From: Cristatella mucedo
Lineage: Eukaryota; Bryozoa; Phylactolaemata; Cristatellidae
DNA length: 64,000 nt
Direction of reading: 5' to 3'
NCBI GenBank assembly: GCA_009760855.2
Contig: WPIO01000050.1
Span: 2,358,501-2,422,500 of the forward strand
Numbering within the stretch: position 1 is the first letter of the stretch; the number at the start of each line of letters is the position of its first letter. The position numbers and the translations under genes were made by a program. Below are positions 21,432 through 32,788 of this stretch, piece after piece. The notes under the pieces are model-generated. The model worked only from the letters and a program-made list of their open reading frames with translations. It did no database searches and had not been told where the DNA came from.

Positions 21432-22474
21432 GTAAAGTGCTGCACTCTGTGGAATGGGTCACCGGAATCCAAGCCCTAATTTTCATTAAATAATTGGCTA
21501 TCTCCGTTTTCGTTACTTACGATTAATATTAGGAAAGAATGCCTGTGGAGCTGTGCAAGGATAGCAGCTTGATCCATTGAAAAACTCGTAAGTGCAACGA
21601 CTAGGATACTGCACATGGCTGAGAGTAAAAAAATATGTTATTCTTTGCTAGCTTTTTCATCGATTCGAGAATAATCAAATTTATGTGAAAGCTACGATAA
21701 GCGTTGGTTTACTCAAAGCTAGGATAAATTAGTGGGAAGACACAAATTGAGAGGTGATGAATCATCACAGATCGCCAAAGGTGATAAGAAATCCTTCAGG
21801 AGTTTAACATGTAGCCAAAACGTGCGTTCCCAGTTGAATGCTTGGACGAGGAAAATGTCACAAAACCATCTTGTTATTGAGGTCCTAACTTGCTAATTTC
21901 AAACAGTCTCTAGACGCAAGAAACAGATATTCCATGAGTACGTTGGTTCAAGTCAGTTTAGAAATTAGCTTCAAACCTTTGACATCCTATGTAACATTTG
22001 ACTAGAACGTCACTTTTAGTTGACAGAATGTAACCAGTTTTATAGAATCTCAATTGATCAAGTTACTACCGAAGCTAGTATTTTCGCAGCTGGAACATTA
22101 CAGTCGCATTCACCAGAACGATGTCACCGCAGATAGAAATATCTCATGAATGTCTGCTGACCTTAACAGACGTAGCACTACGAAATTTTCTATCCGTATT
22201 AGGTCCATTTTAGATATCAGAGAAATTTATTTCATCAGATGGATAGTTATTTTGGTTAAAAAGTGACTTTTAGCCAAGGCAAGGCAGCACTATTTAGATG
22301 GCAAGAAATGCCTACAGCGCTCAATAAAAGAACAGGTGGCAGAGCTGAATCACGTTAGAGTGCTGCAATAGCTTATGAAATTAATTTGCTTGCTAGTTCG
22401 TGCAACGTGCTACAGCTCAGCAAGTTTGCAATTCATCTCCTGTGACAAAGATGGTCATACTTGTACAAACACAT

Positions 22475-22475
<1 letters not shown>

Positions 22476-22512
<37 letters not shown>
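22476..22512. repeat. (CA)n microsatellite in unit 2
   Basis: About 18 uninterrupted CA units lie some 60 bp upstream of exon C of unit 2. The same place in unit 3 has another pure tract. Units 1 and 4 have interrupted versions. Confidence 0.95.
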
Positions 22513-22518
<6 letters not shown>

Positions 22519-22573
22519 TCTCAAACTTAAATAAATGCACACATAAGGTTTTATTTCTTTATTAATATGATAG

Positions 22574-22684
22574 CCTTCTGGAGATAGCATACGGTGAAGA
22601 AATCGATGAAGCATTCGTCCAAGCACTGAACGTTCACTCGACTTTGAATTTCGACGGACTTGATCGTCATGATGGCAACCAAAG
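22574..22684 (+). CDS. Exon C, unit 2
   Basis: The acceptor is AATATGATAG and the donor is AACCAAAG|GTAGGCG. Its length is 111 bp, phase 2-2. The frame reads LLEIAYGEEIDEAFVQALN, then VHSTLNFDGLDRHDGNQR. It is nearly the same as the exon C of units 3 and 4. The joint from B2 forms an AGC (Ser) codon across the splice. Confidence 0.82.
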
Positions 22685-24311
22685 GTAGGCGAGGCCTCGA
22701 ACTCTACTTGCTGCTAAATGTCACAGTTACTTGCCAAATATGCCTGCAGCCTTGCAATTAATGAGAAACGAAACGCCTGACCTAAATAAATAGAAAATAT
22801 TTGTGGTTTATTTAAAAATGGCATGTTTTCAATTGATTCACTATTTGCTAGACCTAACTTCAAGACAGCTGTTTGTAGAAAATGCAATGCACAGTAATTA
22901 AGTTGATTTATTCTAAGAGTAGCAACTGTGACCACAATCTTACTATCTGAAGTGGTATTAGATATATTGAAGATGATACTTATTATTTTGTCATAGAACG
23001 AATGGAGATGCAAAACAATAGATAGTGTGTGGCCATCGCAGTTTGTCAGTTCGTCGAGCTCCAGTAAACCAAACTTGAAGCAGGCAGCAGTTTGTAAATT
23101 CAGGTGAAAAGATTGCTTGATTGAAAGGTAACTCTGAACTTCAATGAATTAATAATATGAATAATCCTGAGCATTATTTGATAATCTCAACCCAATAGCA
23201 CAAGCTTATTTGAATAATAGATCACGTTCTATGACATTGCAAAGAGTTTCATTTTTACCATTCAAGCTGCACATTGCAGCATATTTTTAGAGCTAGTCCG
23301 TGATACCGATTAGAGATCCCGCTGGATTTTGTCAATGGCTTACTTTATCTTACCCTAAGGGTTAACCTTGGAGTACGGTTCAGCTCTTAATGACTAACGT
23401 TGAGTCACTGTTTTCTAAGAGGCGAAGGTTTTTCGAATATGCAAAAGTATAGTGTTAAATTTGATTTGATTTACATTCGATTTTACTTATTTTGGTGTCC
23501 AAATACGTTGAGAAAGTGAACAGTATTTTTCGGTGATTTCTGGCATCGGACATACAAATGGATTTCACGTCCATTATTCGGATTAATAACCCTTATGTAG
23601 CACTGAAAGACCACTAAGGCAGTTTTCAGTTTAAACGCTGCGGTTGTAGCTTACGTTCCCACTAATAATCTAGTAAATGGCAATACAAACACCGAATGCA
23701 CTTATGCTTAGTGCCCCGAGAGAACTTGATCTCGAGCCAGGCACTTCAAAATCTGTCGCCAAATGATGAAAATCGAGATCTGGCTTCATGCTGAATGTCG
23801 ATCATATGAAAGTAAGCATGTATATCATCATACATGAAGTGTGCTAAAGCTAACATGGTCGACAATTGTGACACGTTATTAAGGTACCCAAATGGTGCAT
23901 ACCCGAAGGAAGTTGCTTAGTTAGTTTAAGTCCCACAACAATTATAGGATTCCCTATATTACCACTTGTCAACTACTGTGAATAGAGATTTAGTCCTCAT
24001 AAGTCGCTATAGAAATTTCAAAATACTATAATCGTTAATAACTTCTCTGTTCAACCTGGTAATATCAAAAAGAATAACGAATGTCGTGAGCTACATCAGA
24101 TCCAATGTAGGAATATGAGTTCTTTTTTTCCACTTGAGCCGATATCAAAACAAGCAAGTCGCAGACACTTCAACGTACAGGAATTCAAAAGGATCAATTT
24201 TGTTTTAATAATAGAATACACAATTAATCCTGTAGATTTTCTCGTACAGCGTGCTGCAACTTTGATGCCTACGGTCGCTATGATTAGCACTGAGATTTTA
24301 TTTTTATTTAG

Positions 24312-24404
24312 GGCTGTGAACGCCGACTTGAATGTTGAAGCTGAATACCAGGTACGGAATAATGAATTGTGTTTTTCTCTGAGAGGAGCTGAAGTAGTTG
24401 ACCA
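24312..24404 (+). CDS. Exon A, unit 3
   Basis: The acceptor is TTTATTTAG and the donor is GTTGACCA|GTAAGTG. Its length is 93 bp (1+90+2), phase 2-2. The frame reads AVNADLNVEAEYQVRNNEL, then CFSLRGAEVVDQ. This is the best intact exon A together with unit 4. A longer open frame (24,115-24,408) includes intron sequence upstream of the acceptor, and that part is not conserved as coding. Exon A contributes about 31 residues to each roughly 133-residue protein repeat. Confidence 0.8.
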
Positions 24405-24513
24405 GTAAGTGGGCACATTTTCATGGTTAAGTAATAATATCTATTTAAGTAATTTAAATATACTGGGCGTTTCATTTTTGCCGAACTTAGGGACATTGCT
24501 ACTTTCATTGCAG

Positions 24514-24708
24514 GTTACCAGAAAAAGGAAATAGGCAAAATGACGGAGGCGACACATTTAATGAGGCAGATGAGTATCTTAGCAGCTTGGTGAATAATCT
24601 TAAGGGTTCCTGTCAGCCTGGTCAGGGTGAAGCTGTAGATACAGGTTCAAGAGCTCTCAGTCCCACCAACCAATCAGCTTTGGCACAGTTGCTCGAGCTC
24701 GATGATAG
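24514..24708 (+). CDS. Exon B, unit 3
   Basis: The acceptor is TTTCATTGCAG and the donor is GATGATAG|GTAAAG. Its length is 195 bp, phase 2-2, exactly 110 bp after the end of exon A (the spacing is the same in units 4 and 5). The frame starts LPEKGNRQNDGGDTFNEADE, then YLSSLVNNLKGSCQPGQGE, with RALSPTNQSALAQLLELDDR at its end. No stop codons. Confidence 0.83.
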
Positions 24709-25754
24709 GTAAAGTACTGCACTCTGTGGAACGGGTCCGCAGAATATACGCCGTAATTTTTATTAAAGCGTTGACTGTCTTTCTTTTTTGTTACTTGCGG
24801 AAAGAATGTGTGTGACCTGTGCAAGGATATCAGCTTGATACATTGAAAAAATTGAAGGTGCCGCGACTAAGATACTGCACGTGGCTGAGAGTGAAACAAT
24901 ATGTTATTATTTGTTAGCGGTTTCATCGGTATGAGAATAATCAAATTTGTGTGGAAGCTAAGCTAAGCTAAGCAGTGGTTTACTGAAAGCTAGGATAAAT
25001 CAGTGGGAAGGCAGAAATTAGAGGAGGTGATGACTCATCACGGATCGCCAAAGGAGATATGAAATCCGTCACCTGTTTACTATGTAGGCAAAACGTGCAT
25101 TCCAAGTTGAATGCTTGGACTAGTAAAATACCAAGAAACCATCTTGCCATTGAGGTCCTAATATGCTGAAGCTAATTTCAAACAGTCTCTAGATGCAAGA
25201 AACAGCTATTCCACGAGTACGTTGGTTCAAGTCAATTTAGTAATTAGCTTCAAACATTTGACATCCTATATCACATGTGACTAGAACGTCACTTTTAGTT
25301 GACAGAATGTAACCAGTTTGATAGAATCTCAATTGATCAAGTTACTATCGAAGCTAGTATTGTCGCAGCTGGAACCTCACATTCACATCAAGTAGAACGA
25401 TATCACTGCAGAGAAAAATATCTCTAGTAAATGTCTGCTGATCTTAAAACAAATTGCACCACGAAATTTACTGTCGGTGATATGTCCGTTTTATATTATC
25501 AGAGAAACTTAGTCCATGAGCTGGATAATTAGTTTGGTTGAAAAATTACTTTTAGCTAAGGCAAGACAGCACTATGTTGATGGCAAGACTTGTCTACAAC
25601 ACTAAATGAAAGGACAGGTGGCAGGGCTGAATCGCATTAGATTGCTGCATTGTTCATGCAATTACTTTGCTTGTCACTTTGTACAACGTGCTACAGCTTA
25701 GCAAGTTTTCAATTCACCTTCTGTGAAGAATATGGTCGTACTTGTACAAACGCA

Positions 25755-25756
<2 letters not shown>

Positions 25757-25793
<37 letters not shown>
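25757..25793. repeat. (CA)n microsatellite in unit 3
   Basis: About 18 CA units at the position equivalent to 22,476-22,512 in unit 2, upstream of exon C. Confidence 0.95.
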
Positions 25794-25795
<2 letters not shown>

Positions 25796-25856
25796 GCACA
25801 CCCTCAAACTTAAATAAATGCACACATAAGATTTTATTTATTTATTGATATGATAG

Positions 25857-25967
25857 CCTTCTGGAGGTAGCGTACGGTGACGAAATTGACGAAGCATTCG
25901 TCCAAGCACTGAACATTCACTCGACTTTGACTTTCGATGGACTTGATCGTCATGATGGCAACCAAAG
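25857..25967 (+). CDS. Exon C, unit 3
   Basis: The acceptor is TTGATATGATAG and the donor is AACCAAAG|GTAGGCG. Its length is 111 bp, phase 2-2. The frame reads LLEVAYGDEIDEAFVQALN, then IHSTLTFDGLDRHDGNQR. It differs from unit 2 at only a few codons. Confidence 0.82.
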
Positions 25968-27690
25968 GTAGGCGAGGCCTAGAACTCTAACTGCTGCTAA
26001 ATGTCACAGTTACTCGTACATGTACGTAGCCTTACAAATAATGCGAAACAAAACGCCTGACCTAAATAAATAGAAAATACTTTTATTTAATTAAAAATGT
26101 ATATTTTCATTTGATTTACTATTCGCTAGACCAACATTGAAAGCTATTTGTAGAAAATGCAATGCACAGTAATTAAGTTGATTTATTCTAAGATTAGCAA
26201 CTGTGACCACAATCTTACTATCTGAAGTGGAATTAGATATATTGTAGATGATACTTATTATTTTGTCATAGAACGAATGGAGATGCAAAACAATAGATAG
26301 TGTGTGGCCATCGAAGTTTGCCAGTTAGTCGAGCTTCAGTAAATCAAACTTGAAGCAGGTAGTAATCAGTACATTCAGGTGAAAAGCTTGATTGATTGTA
26401 TGGTAACTCTGAAAGTCTACACGGTTAGTAGCATTATAACAAGTTACACGACGTGCCAAGCCTGGATAGCCATTCAGCCAAATAAAAATGCCTGTGATAA
26501 CAGTGTTAAACGAATATCAATGATTTAATAATAAGAATAATCCTGAGCAATATTAAAAAAAACTCAAGCCAATAGCACAAGATTATTGGAATAATAGGTC
26601 ACGTTCTAAGAAATTGCGACGAGCTGCATTTCGACCCTTCAAGCAGCACATCGCAGCCTATTTTTAGAGCTAGTCCGTGATACCGATTAGAGATCCTGCT
26701 GGATTTTGTCAATTGCAAACTTTATCTTACCCTAACGATCAACATTGGAGTATGGTTCAGCTCTTAATGACTAACGTCGAGTCACTGTTTTCTCAGAGGC
26801 AAAGGTTTTTCGAATATGCTAAAGTCAAGTGTTTAAATTAGCTTTGATATGCCCGTGATTGTAACTTTTAGGTGACCCTATACGTTGTGAAAGTGAACAC
26901 TTTTTATGGTGATGGGTAGCATTCCATCATGCAAATAGATTTGAAATCCGTTTTATGGACTAACAATACTTTTGTAACGCAAAAAGAAGGCTAAAGCAGG
27001 CTTCAGTTTTCAACACTTTGGTTGTAGATTTCGTTCTCACTAACAATCTTTTTAATGGCAATACAAATACCGAATGGACTTTTGCTTAGTGTCCCGAGAG
27101 AACTTAATCTCGAGCCAGATACTTCATAATTCGCAGCAAAAGAATGAAAAACAAGATCTGGCTTCACGCTGAATGTCGATCATATAAAAGTAAGCATGTA
27201 TCGTCATAAATGAAGTGTGCTTAAGCAAACACAGTCCAAAATTGCAGCACTTAATTAAGGTACCTAACTGACGTATACCCGAAGGAAGTGGCTTAGTTAG
27301 TTTAGCTCCTACAACAATTATTTGATTCCTTATATTGCCACTTGTCAACTACGGTAGATAGAGATTTAATTCTCATAAGGCGCTATAGAGATTTCATAAT
27401 ACTGTAATCATGACGACCTTGGCTGTTGATCCTGGTATTTCTAAAAAACGAATAAGGAATGTCGTCACTACATCCGCTCCAATTTAGGAATATGAGTTCT
27501 TTATTTTCTTCACGTAAGCCGATATCAAAACAAGCAAGTCGCAGACACTTCAATGTACAGGAATTAAAAGTATCAATTTTGCTTTACAAATAGAATGCGC
27601 AATAATTTTTATAGATTTTCTGGTACAGCGTGCTGTAACTTTGATGCTTACCGTTACTATGATTAGCACTGAGATTTTATTTTTATATAG

Positions 27691-27783
27691 GGCTGTGAAC
27701 GCCGACATGAATATGGAGGCTGACTACCAGGTACAGAATAATGAATTGTGTTCTTCTCTAGCCGGAGCTGAAGTAGTTGACCA
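27691..27783 (+). CDS. Exon A, unit 4
   Basis: The acceptor is TTTTATATAG and the donor is GTTGACCA|GTAAGTG. Its length is 93 bp, phase 2-2. The frame reads AVNADMNMEADYQVQNNEL, then CSSLAGAEVVDQ. It is intact and close to unit 3. The C3 to A4 joint makes an AGG (Arg) codon. Confidence 0.8.
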
Positions 27784-27892
27784 GTAAGTGGGCAACTTTC
27801 AATGGTTAACTGATGATGTCAAATTGAGTAGTTGAAATTGACTGAGCTTTTCAAGTTTGCCCAATTTTTGGACACTGCTACTTTCATTGCAG

Positions 27893-28087
27893 GTTACCAG
27901 AAAAAAGAAATAAACAAAGTGACGGAGACAACACATTTATTGAGGCGGATGAGTATCTTAGCAGCTTGGTTAATAATCTTAAGGGTTCCTGTCAGCCTGA
28001 TCCGGATGCAGCTGTAGGTACGGGCTCAAGAGCTCTCAGTCCCACCGACCAATCAGCTTTGGCACAGTTGCTCGAGCTCAACGATAG
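27893..28087 (+). CDS. Exon B, unit 4
   Basis: The acceptor is TTTCATTGCAG and the donor is AACGATAG|GTAAAG. Its length is 195 bp, phase 2-2. The frame starts LPEKRNKQSDGDNTFIEADE, then YLSSLVNNLKGSCQPDPDA, and ends ALAQLLELNDR. As in the other units, the first 15 residues vary while the YLSSLVNNLK core is fixed. Confidence 0.83.
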
Positions 28088-29188
28088 GTAAAGAACTGCA
28101 CCCTGTGGAATAAGTCCCATAATCCACGCCTTAATTTTTTTTAAAGCATTGACTATCTTTCATTTTGTTACTTAGTATTAATTTCGGAAAGAATGTGTGT
28201 GAAGCTGTATAGTTGTTGTAACTTGATCCATTGAAAAAATCGAAGGTGCCACGACCAGGATACTGCACATGGCTGTGAGTGAAAAAATGTGGTATTTTTT
28301 GCTAGCGGCTTCTTCGGTTTGAGAATAATCACATATCTGTGGAAGCTAGGCTAGGCAGCGGTTTACTCAAAGCTAGGATAAATTAGTTCGAAGACAAAAA
28401 TTGAGAAAAGGTGATGACTCATCACAGATCGCGAAAGGAGACAAGAAATCCGTCGCCAGTTTACCATTTAGCCAGAACGTGCGTTCTCAGTTGATTGCTT
28501 TGACGAATACATTGTTACAAAAAATCTTTTCAGTGAGTTCCTAACTTGTTGAGTTTTTTTACCGCCTTTACATTCACGCAACAGCTATTCCTGGAGTACG
28601 TTAGTTCAAGTCAATTTAGAAATTAGCATAATATATTTCACATCCTATACCATATATGATAAGAATGTCACTTTCAGTTGACATAACATAATTAGTTTGA
28701 TAGATTCTTAATGGGTCAAGTTACTACCGAAGCTATTTTTTTCGCAGTTCAAACGTCACATTTCCTAATAACTCGAATGATGTCACTGCAGATATAAATT
28801 GCTCTCCTAAATGTCAACTGGTCTTAAAAAACGTAGCACCACGAAAGTCAGTATCGGTATTAAGTTCTTTTTTAGAAGACCATAGAAATTTAGTTCTTGA
28901 GCTAGATGGTTATTGTTTTGAATTACTTTTAGCTAAGGCATAACCGCACTATTTAGATGGTAAGACTTGTCTACAACACCGATTTAAAAGATAGGCGGCA
29001 GAGGTGAGTCGCGTACGAGTGCTGCAATTGTTTACACAATTATTTTGCTTGCTCGTTCGTGCAACGTGCTACACTACAGCAAGTTTGTAATTCACCCCAT
29101 GTGACAAGCATGGGCATGTTTTTACACCCACACATACACACGCACAAACACAGTTACATGCACACATATAGTTTTATTTATGCGATAG

Positions 29189-29299
29189 GCTTCTGGAGGT
29201 AGCATACGGTGACGAAATTGATGAAGCATTTGTCCAAACACTGAAAGTTCAATCGACCTTGAGTTTCGACGGACTCGATCGTCATGATGGCAACCAAAG
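29189..29299 (+). CDS. Exon C, unit 4
   Basis: The acceptor is ATTTATGCGATAG and the donor is AACCAAAG|GTAGGCG. Its length is 111 bp, phase 2-2. The frame reads LLEVAYGDEIDEAFVQTLK, then VQSTLSFDGLDRHDGNQR. Its first base is G instead of C, so the joint with B4 becomes AGG (Arg) and not AGC (Ser). Confidence 0.82.
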
Positions 29300-31026
29300 G
29301 TAGGCGAGGCATCGAACTCTTACTTTCTGTCATATGTCTCAGTTAATCTAAAATATGGATGTAGCCTTTAAATTTATGCGAACCAAAACTCCTGATCCAA
29401 AGATCTAGATAATAGGTATTTGTTTAAATAATGTGCATTTTCAATTGATCTACTATTCGCTAGACCAAACTTGAAAGCTATTCGTAGGAAATGCAATGCA
29501 CAGTGAACAAGTTGATTTATTTTGCGTGTAGCAGCTGTGACCACAATCTCCCTATCTGAATTTGAACTAGATATTTTTTTGAGATAACGCCTAATATTTT
29601 TTCAGAAGTAATGGAGATGCAAAACGACAGATAATGCGTAACCATTACAGTTGGCCAGTTCGTTGAGCACCTGTAAAACATACCTTAAAGGAGGCTGTAT
29701 TCAAGAAGCTCAGGTGAAGTAGTTGCATGGTTGAATCGTATCACTAAAAATCTAGCTGGTTCAGTAATATTAAAAACAGGGCCAAGACGTGCCTAAATCG
29801 GATAGCCATCAAGACAATTTTTCACTGCTTGTGATACAAAAGTGTAAAATGAACTTCAATGATTTAATACTTCGAATACTCCTGAGTTTTATTTTATTAA
29901 GTGAGTCCAGTAGTACAAGCACATATAACAATGCGTCGCATTTTATGAAATTGTAGCGAGTTGCATCTTGATCCTTCAGGCAGGGCATTGCAACACATTT
30001 TTAGAGTTAGTCCATTAAAAAAATTAGAGATACTCGCAAATTTTGTCAATGAGCTACTTTACCTACCCTAAAAATCAACCTTCGAGAACATAGTTCAGCT
30101 CTTTATGATCAACGCTGAGTCTATAATATCTCAGAAGCTAAAGTTTAACGAACATGCTAAAGTCAATTGTTTAAATTTGTTTTAATATGCACTTGATTTT
30201 AACTTTTAGCTGACCCTATATGCAGAAAAAGTGAAAAGTATTTTGCGGTGATTACTTGCATCGCAACATGCAAATCGGTTTCACATGCGTTATTTGGACA
30301 GACACCCTTATGTAGCACTAAAAGACGGCTAAGGAAGTTTACAGTTTTAAAGACCACGGGTTGGGCCTACATGCCCACTAATAATCTATTTAATGACAAT
30401 AAAAATACCAACAGAGCTTTCGTTCAGTGCTTTGAGAGAAGTAGATCTCTAGCCAGGTACTTCAAGATGCATGGTGAAAGAATGTAAACCAAGATATGGC
30501 AACATGCTAAATGTCGATCATATAAAAGCAGGTATCGTCATTTATTAAGTGTTCTTAAGTAAAAACGGTTACAAATAGCCACACGTTATTAAGGCATCTA
30601 CCCGACATATACCCAAAGCAAGTGGCTTAGTTAGGTTAGCTCCAGCAACGATTATATGTTTTCCTATATAGCCACTTGTCAACTTCCGTGGATAGAGACT
30701 TGTTCTCATAAGGCGCTATAGAGATTTCATAATACTATAATCATAACTACCTTTGCTGTTGATCCTAGTAGCTTCTCAAAAAAGAATAACGAATGTCGTG
30801 AGATATATCAGCTCCAATGTGGGAATATGAGTTCTTTATTTTTACATGTGAACCGACATCAAAACAAGCAAGTCATAGACACTTGATTGTAAATGAATTG
30901 AAAAGGATCAATTTTGTTTTACAAATATAATGCACAATTGATTTAATAGATTTTCCGGTTTTAGTATGCAATAACTTTGATGTTTATGGTTTCTATGATT
31001 AGCAATGACATTTTATTATTAAATAG

Positions 31027-31119
31027 AGCTGTGAGCGCCGAAACTAATATGGAAGTGGAGTACCCTGTACAGAATAATGAAGTATTATCTTCACTATCGG
31101 GAACTGAAGTAACTGACCA
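31027..31119 (+). CDS. Exon A, unit 5
   Basis: The acceptor is TTATTAAATAG and the donor is ACTGACCA|GTAAGTG. Its length is 93 bp, phase 2-2. The frame reads AVSAETNMEVEYPVQNNEV, then LSSLSGTEVTDQ. It is intact and more diverged than units 3 and 4, and the single Cys of the other copies is lost. The acceptor has only a short pyrimidine tract. Confidence 0.75.
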
Positions 31120-31228
31120 GTAAGTGAGCAAGTTTTGATGGTAATGTAATAATGTCTAATATAGTAATTTAAATCGGCTGGGCGTTTTGATGATGCCGAA
31201 TTTATGGACACGGCTCTTTTTATTTCAG

Positions 31229-31423
31229 CTTACCAGAACGGGGAGATAAGGAAAGTGACGACGATGACACATTTCATGAGGCTGCTGAGTATCTTAGCAG
31301 CTTGGTGAATGATCTTAAGCTGATCCGGCAGCCTGATTCGGGTGCCAATGTAGGTACGGGTTCTAGAGCTCCCAGTCCCACCGACCAATCAGCACTGGAA
31401 AGGTTGCTTGGACTTGACGATAG
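31229..31423 (+). CDS. Exon B, unit 5, with GC donor
   Basis: The acceptor is TTTATTTCAG. The donor reads GACGATAG|GCAAGTA: GC replaces GT, but the rest matches the strong AG|GCAAGT pattern typical of functional GC-AG introns. Its length is 195 bp, phase 2-2. The frame starts LPERGDKESDDDDTFHEAAE, then YLSSLVNDLKLIRQPDSG, and ends ALERLLGLDDR. If the donor is not used, the frame reads on from the splice point for 25 more codons to a TAG at 31,512-31,514. That gives a possible alternative C-terminus, QVLHSVECVPKAALNVFVKK onward. Confidence 0.75.
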
Positions 31424-31504
31424 GCAAGTACTGCACTCTGTGGAATGTGTTCCCAAAGCCGCTCTAAATGTCTTTGTAAAAAAAATAATAGCTGATTTAA
31501 AAGC

Positions 31505-31680
31505 CACTGTATAGCGAAAGAAGATGAGAATTTATGGTCATCGCCGCCCCTTTCCTTGGCGATAAAGAAGTGTTCACCACAGGATAAGAACCTACGATCT
31601 CTGGATCGAAGTCGAGAAAAGGAACCGCCTTACCGCCCTCACAGTTATCTATTATCTCTATCGTTGCTTTATGCAATAAC
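31505..31680 (-). mobile_element. SINE-1 copy
   Basis: This is in minus orientation. CACTGTATAGCGAAAGAAGA, ATCGCCGCCCC..GGCGATAAAGAAG, a tRNA B-box-like ATAAGAACCTACGATCTC, then AACCGCCTTACC correspond to the SINE copies at 34.8 kb (minus) and 58.3 kb (plus). It inserted 80 bp after exon B of unit 5, in the intron before exon C. Confidence 0.75.
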
Positions 31681-32614
31681 AATCAGAAACAACAGGTGTC
31701 TAGCTGTACACGGATGAAAGTGGATCCATCCAAAAAAGTCCAAGTTGCTTGAACTAAATTACTCTGCTTCAGTGAGAAAAGAGCGATTAAATTTGAAATA
31801 AGCGGCTGCTCTGATTTCAGAATGAACAATTTACTATGTGTGAGGCGAAGAGCGTTGGTAACTGAGAGCAAGGCTACAGCAGTGAAAAGACTGGAATTAA
31901 ACGAATGTGAAAACCCTCATCCTAACTTACTGAAGTGGTTTAAAACCCGTCACCACTTTACAATACAGGTGTTATATGTATTCCTAGGAGTTTTCTTAAT
32001 CAAGTATAATGCCACGAAGATCACGTGACAATGAGATCATAAGGACTCGATATAAGACTTAAACAACCTCGGCATGCAAGGAGTATTCTACGAATACGTT
32101 AGTTCAAGTAAATTTTAAATAAGGTTCTACATTTCAAAGATCAAAGGTCATATATAACTATAATCTAACTTAAAATTTAAAGAATTTAGTAAATTTGATT
32201 TACTAGCAATTGTCCAAATTTTCATAGAAGCTAGTTCTCTGATAACTGATACCTCAAAATTCTCTTAGAATTGGACTATTTCACTTTAGTTATAAATTGC
32301 CCACCTAAATTTACGCTACTCTTCAAAAACATTGCACCTCGAAAGTCGCTCTCAGTACTAGGTCATTTATACACAACCTCGTAATTTTACTATATAATGG
32401 ATTAAAAAAGTGGGGTGAAAGATTAGTGTTAGCTGAGGCAGGGCAACGTTCTGCTGACAGTGATAAGAACAATCAGTACTGGAAGCAAGTTGCATTCGAA
32501 TGCTACACTTCTGTAAATAACTGTTTTGCTTGCCCGCTCGTGCAACCTACTACAATCATATTTTTAGCATGCCTCCTATGACCTGCATGGGTATGTTTTT
32601 ATTATAAATTCTTT

Positions 32615-32616
<2 letters not shown>

Positions 32617-32656
<40 letters not shown>
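32617..32656. repeat. (AT)n microsatellite in unit 5
   Basis: Twenty AT units just upstream of the exon C of unit 5, where the other units carry CA-rich tracts. Confidence 0.95.
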
Positions 32657-32662
<6 letters not shown>

Positions 32663-32673
32663 TTACATTACAG

Positions 32674-32788
32674 CGTTATGGAGGTAATGTGCGACCTACA
32701 AATTGACGAAGAGTTTTCCCAAGCGCTGAGCCTTCCTCCACTTGTGAGTTTTGACGTACCGTCAGTTCATGATGACGGCCAAAGGAAG
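32674..32788 (+). CDS. Exon C, unit 5, last recognised exon of the array
   Basis: The acceptor is TTACATTACAG and the donor is CAAAGGAAG|GTAAAG. The frame reads VMEVMCDLQIDEEFSQALS, then LPPLVSFDVPSVHDDGQRK. Compared with the other C exons, four extra bases lie before the donor. The length is therefore 115 bp and the exon ends in phase 0 instead of phase 2. The next exon must therefore differ in phase from A, which fits the array ending here. No following exon could be placed with confidence. Confidence 0.7.
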
